The notes beneath the pieces were generated by a model. That model had not been told where the DNA came from, did no database searches, and worked only from the letters and a program-made list of their open reading frames with translations. Below are positions 53,527 to 61,012 of a DNA stretch of 63,850 bases, in pieces. Every line of letters starts with the position of its first letter. Position 1 is the first letter of the stretch. Source of the stretch: Acidobacteriota bacterium (lineage in GTDB: Bacteria > Acidobacteriota > Vicinamibacteria > Vicinamibacterales > CAVVIG01). The translations under genes were made by a program, and so were the position numbers. The stretch is taken from the NCBI GenBank assembly GCA_003222395.1, contig QHWB01000061.1, positions 1-63,850 of the forward strand, read 5' to 3'.

Positions 53527-55653
53527 ATGGGGAAGAAGTTCTTTCTCTCTGCGGTCGCTCTTGTGGCGCTCGCCGGCTGGCTGGTCTGGCGCCGCGCGGT
53601 GCAGCCGCCGATCCAGTCCGGCGCATGCGCCGGCTGCAACCTCCTGCTCGTCACCATCGACACGCTGCGCACCGATCGCGTCGGCGCGTTCGGCGGGCCC
53701 GCGAACCTCACGCCGACGCTGGATCGTCTCGCCGCCGGCGGGCTCGTGCTGACGCGCGCGTACGCGTCCGCGCCGCTCACGCTGCCGTCCCACACGTCGA
53801 TCCTCACCGCGGTGTCGCCGCCCGTTCACGGCGTGCGCACGAACGGACTGTTTCGTCTCGGACCGAAACTGCCGACGCTGGCGACGGTCCTGAAGAACGC
53901 CGGGTACCGGACCGGAGCGTTCGTAGGAGCGTTCGTGCTGGACGCGCGCTTCGGCCTCACGCGAGGCTTCGACGTCTACGACGACCGCCATGGCGAAAAG
54001 CACGCGGGCGATCCCGCCGAAGGGGCCGAGCGCCGCGCAGAGGACGTCATCAAACCCGCGCTCGCCTGGATCAATTCGTCCATCTCGCAGCCGCCCGCAA
54101 CCAGCAACCAGCAACCAGCCCCCAGCCCCTGGTTCACGTGGATCCACTTCTACGATCCCCACGAGCCGTATCGCGCGCCCGAACCGTTCGCCTCGCGGCA
54201 TCAGCCGTACGACGCGGAGGTCGCCTACACCGACGCGACAATCGGTACGCTGTTCGACGGTCTGCGGTCCGCCGGCCAGCTCGATCGCACGCTCGTCGTC
54301 GTCGCCTCCGATCACGGCGAGAGCCTCGGCGAGCATGGCGAACGGACGCACGGCGTCTTCGTGTACGACGTGACGATGCGCGTGCCGTGGATTATCGCCG
54401 GCCCGCACGTGCATCACGGCGTGAACGAGGCGCTCGTGCGGCTGATCGATCTCGCGCCGACGACGCTCGATCTGCTCGGCATCGACCCTCCCGCGGAATT
54501 CGAAGGACGTTCCGTGATCAACGGCGGCGAGCGGACGGCGTACGTCGAAGCGATGGACGCGAATCTCACGCGCAACTGGGCGCCGCTCAGCGGGATCGTC
54601 AACGGACACTCCAAGCTGATCGATCTTCCGATTCCGGAAATGTACGACCTCTCCGCCGATCCGCGCGAGATGACGAATGTGCATGCGCGCGACCCGGCAC
54701 GGGCGCGCGTGCTCGAGTCGCTGCTGCGCGATACGGCGACGGCGCAGGCCGCGCGCGCGTCGAGCTCCGAGCGGACAACGTTGAACGCCGACGCACGGCA
54801 GCGGCTGCAGGCGCTCGGGTACGTCGCCGCCAGCGCCGGCGCCGGTCCGCGCGTCTACACCGACGCCGACGATCCCAAGATGCTGATCGGTCCCGCCGAG
54901 GATCTCAATCGGGCGCTGATCGCCTTCAGAGCCGGATCGCGCGACGAAGCGATGTCCGCGGTTCGCTCCATCATTCAGGCGCATCCTGGATTCACGACAT
55001 CCTACGGCGTGCTGGCATCGATGCAGCGCGACACCGGCGATCTGAAGGGCGCGATCGCCCTGCTGGAAACGGTGGTGCGCCGGGACATCGCCGATCAGAG
55101 CACCATGGTCGTGCTCGCCGGGTATCTGCAGGAGGCCGGCGCTCTGCAGCCGGCCGCAGACCTCCTCGAAGCCGTCGTCGCCGCGCATCCTGATTACGCG
55201 GACGCGCTCAATTCGCTCGGCGTCGTGTACTCGCGGCTTGGTCGTCACGATCGCGCCCGTCGGTCGTTCCGGAAGGTGCTGGAGCTCGACCCGACTTCCG
55301 CGGCGGCGTACGAGAATCTGGGCGTCGACGCGATGGGCGCCGGAGATCTGCAGTCGGCCGCCGGCGACTTGTCGCGGGCGCTGGAGCTCGACCCGGCGCT
55401 GGCGCGCGCGCACAATGCGCTCGCCGCGGTCTACATGCGCCAGCACCGCGAAGACGACGCCGTCGCACACTGGCGAACCGCGCTGACGCTCGATCCGACG
55501 TTGTACGACGCGTTGTACAACATCGGGGTCTCGCTGTGGGACAGCGGCAGGCGCACCGACGCGCACCCGTATCTCGAGCGCTTCGTCCACGAAGCACCGC
55601 CGCAGCGCTACGCGGCTGACATCGCTCACGTACAGAAGCTGATCGCGCGATGA
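53527..55653 (+). CDS. Sulfatase-fold/TPR paralog A8 (Thr nucleophile)
   Basis: 708 residues; membrane anchor ~5-21. Motifs: I-D-T-L-R-T-D, L-T-L-P-S-H with T85, and S-D-H-G-E-S-L-G-E-H-G-E-R-T-H-G. The last is strikingly like the S-D-H-G-E-S-L-G-E region of phosphoethanolamine transferases. Subgroup A marker T-R-N-W-A-P-L-S-G-I-V, then P-E-M-Y-D-L. The linker has L-Q-A-L-G-Y and A-D-D-P-K-M-L, then about seven TPRs ending in A-P-P-Q-R-Y-A. A heptamer repeat encodes the loop before P-W-F-T-W-I-H. It overlaps A9 by ATGA. Confidence 0.88.
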   Translation: MGKKFFLSAVALVALAGWLVWRRAVQPPIQSGACAGCNLLLVTIDTLRTDRVGAFGGPANLTPTLDRLAAGGLVLTRAYASAPLTLPSHTSILTAVSPPVHGVRTNGLFRLGPKLPTLATVLKNAGYRTGAFVGAFVLDARFGLTRGFDVYDDRHGEKHAGDPAEGAERRAEDVIKPALAWINSSISQPPATSNQQPAPSPWFTWIHFYDPHEPYRAPEPFASRHQPYDAEVAYTDATIGTLFDGLRSAGQLDRTLVVVASDHGESLGEHGERTHGVFVYDVTMRVPWIIAGPHVHHGVNEALVRLIDLAPTTLDLLGIDPPAEFEGRSVINGGERTAYVEAMDANLTRNWAPLSGIVNGHSKLIDLPIPEMYDLSADPREMTNVHARDPARARVLESLLRDTATAQAARASSSERTTLNADARQRLQALGYVAASAGAGPRVYTDADDPKMLIGPAEDLNRALIAFRAGSRDEAMSAVRSIIQAHPGFTTSYGVLASMQRDTGDLKGAIALLETVVRRDIADQSTMVVLAGYLQEAGALQPAADLLEAVVAAHPDYADALNSLGVVYSRLGRHDRARRSFRKVLELDPTSAAAYENLGVDAMGAGDLQSAAGDLSRALELDPALARAHNALAAVYMRQHREDDAVAHWRTALTLDPTLYDALYNIGVSLWDSGRRTDAHPYLERFVHEAPPQRYAADIAHVQKLIAR
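54094..54128. repeat. Heptamer repeat in coding loop of A8
   Basis: Five units: CCCGCAA, CCAGCAA twice, CCAGCCC twice. They encode P-A-T-S-N-Q-Q-P-A-P-S-P before W-F-T-W. Confidence 0.9.
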
Positions 55654-57899
55654 GAGGGTCTGAGGCAAACTCGCCGCGAGGGCCAGAGGGAAACTTACCT
55701 CCGTGTCCTCCGTGGTGGAGAGCTCGCTCGTGGAGGCGTGGCTGCGCCGCAGCGCTCATCGTCACTCTGCCGATCGGATGCGACCGCGGAGACCGATCGC
55801 GGTCGGACGAACGGCTTCGATCGGGCGCGCTCGCGCGATCGAACGTGTTGCTCATCACCATCGATACGCTGCGCGCCGATCGCGTCGGCGCCTACGGAGG
55901 CGGCACGCTGACACCGACGCTCGACCGCCTCGCGGCCCGCGGTGTCCGTTTCACGCGCGCGCATGCCCACGTTCCGCTGACGTTGCCGGCTCATACCTCG
56001 ATCCTGACCGGACTCGTGCCCGCGACGCACGGCGTTCACAACAACGGCGCGTCGGGAGTGGCTGCGGACGTGCCGACGCTCGCGTCTATCCTGCGTGACG
56101 CGGGGTACCGCACCGGCGCATTCGTCGGCGCGTTCGTTCTCGACGCGCGCTTCGGTCTGAGCCGCGGCTTCGACGTCTACGACGACCGCGTCGGCAGCGA
56201 GACCGGTCCGGTCACGTTCGCCTTCGCCGAGCGAACGGCCGATCGCGTCGTTCAGCTCGCAGGCGATTGGATTCTCTCTGGGCGCGCTTCGACTTCTTCC
56301 AGTCCCCAGCAACCAGCCCCCAGCAATCAGCCCCCAGCAACCAGCAACCAGCAACGAACGACGCCCTGGTTCTGCTGGATCCATCTCTTCGATCCTCATG
56401 CGCCTTACCGCGCTCCAGAACAGCGTGCTGCGGATCCGTACGACAACGAGGTGGCGTTCGCCGACGCACAGCTCGGGCGCCTGATCGAGCGTCTACGTAC
56501 CGCAGGACTGCTCGAATCGACTCTCATCGTCGCGCTCGCGGATCATGGCGAATCGCTCGGCGACCACGGCGAATCGACGCATGGGCTGTTTGCCTACGAT
56601 TCGACGCTGCGCATCCCGCTGATCGTCGCCGGTCCGTCGATGCATCCGGCCGCGTCGGACGCGGAGGCGGCGCAGTCGGACGTGCTGCCGACCGTGCTCG
56701 ATCTGCTCGGTATCGCGATGCCTGCGCGTCTGGACGGCCGATCGCTCGTGCCGGCGATGCGTGGAGCGGCCGGCGGCGAAAGACTCGTGTACTTCGAGGC
56801 GCTCGACGCGTACCTCACGCGCAGCTGGGCGCCGCTCACCGGAGTTGTCGCCGACGGATGGAAGTACATCGACCTGCCGGAGCCGGAGTTGTACGACCTC
56901 GTCAACGATCCCGGTGAGCTGCACAACAGGATCGACCACGAGCGCCAGCGTGCGGAGGTGCTGCGAACGCGTCTGAGCGAGTGGCCGCCGGCGGCATCGG
57001 CGTTGGCCGCCGCGAGAGCTGTGCCGATCGATCCCGATGCCGCGGCCCGGCTTCGCGCGCTCGGGTACACGGCCGCTCAGGGGACGACATCTTCGCGAAA
57101 GCAGTACACGTCGGCAGACGATCCGAAGCGGCTGCTCGATCTCGATCGCCGCTACGAGCGCGCGCTGGCGCTGACGGGCGACCGCCGGTACGCGGAAGCG
57201 GCGGCGCTGCTGCAGCAGGTCATCGCCGAACGTCCGGACTTCACGGTGGCGTACCTGAATCTCGCATCGGTGTTCATCGCCGGCGGCGACCCGCGGCGCG
57301 CCATCACGCTGCTCGAGGACGCGGCGAAGAGAGGCGTCACGAATTCCGAGCTGCAGGGACGGCTTGGCGCCGCATATCTCGCAGCCGGCGATTCGAGGCG
57401 CGCGGCCGCGGTGCTCGAACCGATCGCTCACGCGAACACGCCCGGAGGTGTCGAGGCGGAGAATACGCTCGGCATCGTGTTCACCGGGCAGCGCCGTTTC
57501 GATCGCGCACGGCATCTGTTCGGTGACGTGCTCGCGCGGGCGCCGCGTGCGGCGACGACGTGGAGCAATCTGGGATTGCTGGAGCTCGCCGCTGGAAAGC
57601 CCGGCGATGCGGCGCGCGCGTTCGAGCGCGCGGTCGACGCCGATCCGCAGCTCGCGCAGGCCTGGCAGGGGCTCGGCGCCGCGCGTCTGCGCTCGAATCC
57701 TTCCGGCGCGATCGACGCCTGGCGCCGAGCGCTGGAGCTCGATCCGCGCAACTACGATCTGCTGTTCAATCTTGCCGCGACGCTGCACGACCAGCAGCGG
57801 ATCAGCGAGGCGCGGTCGTACATCGAACGCTTCGTCCGCGAAGCACCGCCGGAGCGTTATGCAAGGGATATTGCGACGCTGCGAGGCTGGATCAGATAG
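55650..57899 (+). CDS. Sulfatase-fold/TPR paralog A9 (Thr nucleophile), lipoprotein
   Basis: 749 residues from the ATG overlapping A8. Lipobox L-P-I-G-C (C44) after an unusually long, Pro/Trp/Arg-rich N-region, so a later start cannot be excluded. Motifs: I-D-T-L-R-A-D, L-T-L-P-A-H with T111, and A-D-H-G-E-S-L-G-D-H-G-E-S-T-H-G. Subgroup A marker T-R-S-W-A-P-L-T-G-V-V, then E-P-E-L-Y-D-L. The linker has L-R-A-L-G-Y and A-D-D-P-K-R-L, then about seven TPRs ending A-P-P-E-R-Y-A. It has the longest heptamer loop of the set. A8 and A9 share ending and linker, which suggests a recent tandem duplication. Confidence 0.88.
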   Translation: MRGSEANSPRGPEGNLPPCPPWWRARSWRRGCAAALIVTLPIGCDRGDRSRSDERLRSGALARSNVLLITIDTLRADRVGAYGGGTLTPTLDRLAARGVRFTRAHAHVPLTLPAHTSILTGLVPATHGVHNNGASGVAADVPTLASILRDAGYRTGAFVGAFVLDARFGLSRGFDVYDDRVGSETGPVTFAFAERTADRVVQLAGDWILSGRASTSSSPQQPAPSNQPPATSNQQRTTPWFCWIHLFDPHAPYRAPEQRAADPYDNEVAFADAQLGRLIERLRTAGLLESTLIVALADHGESLGDHGESTHGLFAYDSTLRIPLIVAGPSMHPAASDAEAAQSDVLPTVLDLLGIAMPARLDGRSLVPAMRGAAGGERLVYFEALDAYLTRSWAPLTGVVADGWKYIDLPEPELYDLVNDPGELHNRIDHERQRAEVLRTRLSEWPPAASALAAARAVPIDPDAAARLRALGYTAAQGTTSSRKQYTSADDPKRLLDLDRRYERALALTGDRRYAEAAALLQQVIAERPDFTVAYLNLASVFIAGGDPRRAITLLEDAAKRGVTNSELQGRLGAAYLAAGDSRRAAAVLEPIAHANTPGGVEAENTLGIVFTGQRRFDRARHLFGDVLARAPRAATTWSNLGLLELAAGKPGDAARAFERAVDADPQLAQAWQGLGAARLRSNPSGAIDAWRRALELDPRNYDLLFNLAATLHDQQRISEARSYIERFVREAPPERYARDIATLRGWIR
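56299..56354. repeat. Heptamer repeat in coding loop of A9 (8 units)
   Basis: Eight units of [CT]CAGCAA, CCAGCCC or CCAGTCC type, 56 bp. The encoded loop (P-A-P-S-N-Q-P-P-A-T-S-N-Q-Q) precedes P-W-F-C-W-I-H. Confidence 0.92.
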
Positions 57900-57919
57900 G
57901 CGGGATGGGCGGGATGGGC

Positions 57920-58008
57920 AGGCAGGAAGCATTCCTTCCTGCCCGTCCTGCCCGTCCTGCCCGTCCTGCCCGTCCTGCCCGTCCTGCCTTTCCTGCCTGT
58001 CCCGCCCG
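57920..58008. repeat. Inverted repeat and nonamer array between A9 and receptor 4
   Basis: GGCAGGAA (57920-57927) pairs with TTCCTGCC (57936-57943), followed by eight nonamers of TCCTGCCCG type (57937-58008). It fills the gap between two convergent genes and ends 9 bp from the receptor 4 stop. It may act as a two-way transcription end, but no T-run is seen. Confidence 0.85.
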
Positions 58009-58017
58009 CTCAGTCCG

Positions 58018-60924
58018 TCAGAACGCGAAGCGGACGCCGAGCTGGAACGTGCGCGGATCGAGCGCGGCGATGATCCGGTTGTAGTTCGCGCCGTTGACCA
58101 GCGTGAAGTTCGTCACGGCATTCGAGTTCGTCACGTTGAACAGATCGGCCATCGCGGTGAAGCCGTAGCGGCCGAACTTGAACATCTTGTCCGCGCGGAG
58201 GTCGAGGATCGGCACGGTATCCGATCGGTTCGTGTCGATGTTCGCCGAGAGGAAGCGCACCGTGCCCGCATTCGGCAGCACGGCCTGGTAAATCGGCGAG
58301 TACGCAAACCCGCTCTGTACGCGCAGGTTCATCGCCGCGCCGATGTCGAGCGGGAACACATAACGGGCCATCCCGCGTCCCTGCCAATTCGTGCTTTTCT
58401 GCCGGTTCGGCACCGACGCGCTCGAGTTGTTGAAGAACCCGACTGACAGCGGATCGGAATTGAGCGGGCTCGTCGTGCCGGCGTACATCGTGTTCGTCCG
58501 GCTCGTCGAATCGCCCAATCCTCCGCCGCCCCGCAGCTCGTCGCGCCACTGGTAGTCGAAGCTGGTCTGAAGGAACAAACCGGTGCCGAAGCGCTTGTTG
58601 AAGGCGAACTGCATCGTGTCGTACTTGTAGTGACCGTCCGGTACGTTGGTGACCGTGTTCTGGCCGGTCGGCCGCTGATCGAGATCCAGCACGTTGACGT
58701 TGACCGTGCCGGTCACGCCGTTCACGAAATCACGCACTTGAATCGGCACGGTCATCGGAACGGTGAAGTGCCCGACGCGCGAGAGATCGATGGTCGAGAT
58801 TTCGTTGTTCGTGTTCTTGCGAACGTAGGCGACCCGCACCGACGATTCGCCCCAGAACTGATGCTCGACCGACGCGTCGTACTCGTCGGCGTACGGCTTC
58901 TTGACGTTCGGATCGGTTACGGTCGACACGCCACCGGCCGATGCGACGAACGCGCCGAGCTCCTGCGGTCCGTCGTACAGCCTGTTGCCGTTCAGATCGT
59001 TGAACTTGAACGTCTTGTAGTTCGCGCCGCCCGGGTTCAACGCGCTGAACGCGTCCGCGTAGTTGTAGTAGTACCGCCCGTAGAACGCCTTCAGGACCGT
59101 CGCGCCCCTGCCGCTCGCGTCGTAGCTCACGCCGAGCCGCGGCGCGACTGAGTTCCTCGTGATGATCGCGGATTCGGGGAATGACGTTGCCTGGAACATT
59201 GGCTGGCCGATCAGCGACGGCACACCGACGGCAGCCGGCAGTACGTCCCTGATGATCGGATCGCGCTTGCCCGTCAAATAGTATGGGCGCTGGTAATCCC
59301 AGCGCAGACCCAGCTGGAATGTGGTGCGCGCGTTCAGGTTCCACCGATCCTGCGCGTACCCGGCATACCGTTGGTTGCGGTTGTTTCCGCCCGACCAGGT
59401 GTTGTTCAGATCGCTGTTCTTGCCGACGTCGACGAACTGGATTTCATTCGTCGCGCCGCTCAGATCCCGGTACTGAATCGGGCCCGAGCGGCCGTCGATC
59501 GTGTACTTGCTGATGTCGAGCACGTACTCGAAGCCGACCTTCAGGTCGTGGCTGCCGGCCTTGTTCGGCACGTAGTACGTTGCCTGACCCGTAATCTGCG
59601 GCTTCTGCCGCGCGAGGTCGAACGCGTCCCACGCAGCGCCGGTGGTGAACTGGGTGCCGGTGTCGAGTCGAGGCGGGTGAGTCTGGAAATCGGTTTTTAC
59701 GCCCAGCGGAAAGTCATAGCCGAACAGGTTGAACTTCACATCGGTAAACAAGCGGTTCGACCACACGCGCTGATGCTCGCCTTTGTACACCCAGGAGATC
59801 GAATCCTGCGGCTGCGCCGCTTCGGGTGAGACGGTGACCGACAGGCCGCGATTCGGCTTCTGTTTCCGTCCGAACTGGATGTAGCCGACGATCGTGTCCG
59901 ACCCCGACGCCTTGTAGGTTTCTTTCGTCGTCTCGTTGTCGAAGAGTCCCAGGTCGGTTGCGATGTTGCGCGCCACGCCCGAAATCTGCTTGTCGATCTT
60001 GAAATGGTTGTAAGCGCCGAAGTACCAGAGCTTGTCCTTCTTGATCGGGCCGCCGATGTCGGCGTGCCCTTCCCAGAACTTGATGTTCGGCTGACCGGTG
60101 TAGCCGCGAGCCGTCTTCGCGGCGTCGCCGGTCTGGTTGTCGCCGACGAACGATTCCTGCTGATACGTGAGGTTGTTCAGCATCTTCACGGAGTTGCCGC
60201 CGCTTTTGATTGTGTTGACCACGGCGGAACCGGGCGTGTTCATCTCGACGTCGCCGCCGGCGGCGGCAACCGAGACCTCGTCGTTGGCGAAGAAGTCCGC
60301 GTAGAACCCGGCGCCGCCAGTGCCTTCGGTCGTATCCACGCCGTCGTTCAGCACGCGGTTCTGGTTACGGATGCCAAAGCTCTCGTAGCCGGTCTGTTGA
60401 CTCTTGTGGCTGCCGCCGACGTCGAAGCCGTTCATGCGGACGCCCGACGCCTGGCCGAGCACCGCCCACACGTCGGTGGCCGTCGGAACGCCAACGAGCT
60501 TGTCGGCGGTGAAGTCGGTACCGACTTTCGTGTTCTGCATGTCGACGACGGGTGACACCGCCGACACGGTGACCGTTTCCTGAAGCGCGGCGACACGCAG
60601 CTGCGCGTCGACCGTCAGAATCTGGCCGAGTCCGAGCTTCAGGTTGCCCCGGGTGAACGTCTGGAAGCCGCCGAGCTCGAACGACAGCTCGTAATCGCCC
60701 GACGGCAGCGCCGGCAGCGAGTATTTGCCGTCTGCTTCGGACACGACGCTGCGCGTGCCGATCAGCGCCGGCGACTTCGCCGTCACTGTCACGCCGGGCA
60801 GCACGCCGCCTTGGGTATCGGTCACGGTTCCGGTCAAGCGCCCCTGATCGATCTGGGCGAGCGCGGGCGCCGCAAACGCGGCAACCAGCGCGCAAAACAT
60901 CAATACCCGCAAATACACCTTCAT
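58018..60924 (-). CDS. Oar-type TonB-dependent receptor 4
   Basis: 968 residues from ATG 60924 with GGAGGAGG upstream; an in-frame ATG at 60948 lies before that ribosome site. Signal peptide ends A-P-A-L-A-Q. The regulatory-like domain contains G-T-V-T-D-T-Q-G-G-V-L-P-G-V. The plug has R-M-N-G-F-D-V-G-G-S-H-K-S-Q-Q-T-G-Y, closest to receptor 3. The barrel ends in R-F-A-F. Same direction as the broken receptor 5, 88 bp downstream of it. Confidence 0.92.
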   Translation of the reverse strand: MKVYLRVLMFCALVAAFAAPALAQIDQGRLTGTVTDTQGGVLPGVTVTAKSPALIGTRSVVSEADGKYSLPALPSGDYELSFELGGFQTFTRGNLKLGLGQILTVDAQLRVAALQETVTVSAVSPVVDMQNTKVGTDFTADKLVGVPTATDVWAVLGQASGVRMNGFDVGGSHKSQQTGYESFGIRNQNRVLNDGVDTTEGTGGAGFYADFFANDEVSVAAAGGDVEMNTPGSAVVNTIKSGGNSVKMLNNLTYQQESFVGDNQTGDAAKTARGYTGQPNIKFWEGHADIGGPIKKDKLWYFGAYNHFKIDKQISGVARNIATDLGLFDNETTKETYKASGSDTIVGYIQFGRKQKPNRGLSVTVSPEAAQPQDSISWVYKGEHQRVWSNRLFTDVKFNLFGYDFPLGVKTDFQTHPPRLDTGTQFTTGAAWDAFDLARQKPQITGQATYYVPNKAGSHDLKVGFEYVLDISKYTIDGRSGPIQYRDLSGATNEIQFVDVGKNSDLNNTWSGGNNRNQRYAGYAQDRWNLNARTTFQLGLRWDYQRPYYLTGKRDPIIRDVLPAAVGVPSLIGQPMFQATSFPESAIITRNSVAPRLGVSYDASGRGATVLKAFYGRYYYNYADAFSALNPGGANYKTFKFNDLNGNRLYDGPQELGAFVASAGGVSTVTDPNVKKPYADEYDASVEHQFWGESSVRVAYVRKNTNNEISTIDLSRVGHFTVPMTVPIQVRDFVNGVTGTVNVNVLDLDQRPTGQNTVTNVPDGHYKYDTMQFAFNKRFGTGLFLQTSFDYQWRDELRGGGGLGDSTSRTNTMYAGTTSPLNSDPLSVGFFNNSSASVPNRQKSTNWQGRGMARYVFPLDIGAAMNLRVQSGFAYSPIYQAVLPNAGTVRFLSANIDTNRSDTVPILDLRADKMFKFGRYGFTAMADLFNVTNSNAVTNFTLVNGANYNRIIAALDPRTFQLGVRFAF

Positions 60925-61012
60925 GGAAGGTCCTCCTCCTTCGGTCATGCTGATGAAACGGGCGGGAGCTTAACACGCTCAAAAAACTCCCGTCTCGATC
61001 TTGCCAGTCGAA

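Noticed and set aside
18320-57899. Interpretation of the paralogs as a polysaccharide utilization locus for sulfated glycans
   Set aside because: The sulfatase nucleophile motif is absent, no glycoside hydrolase or SusD-like protein is present, and the receptors are Oar-type rather than SusC-type.
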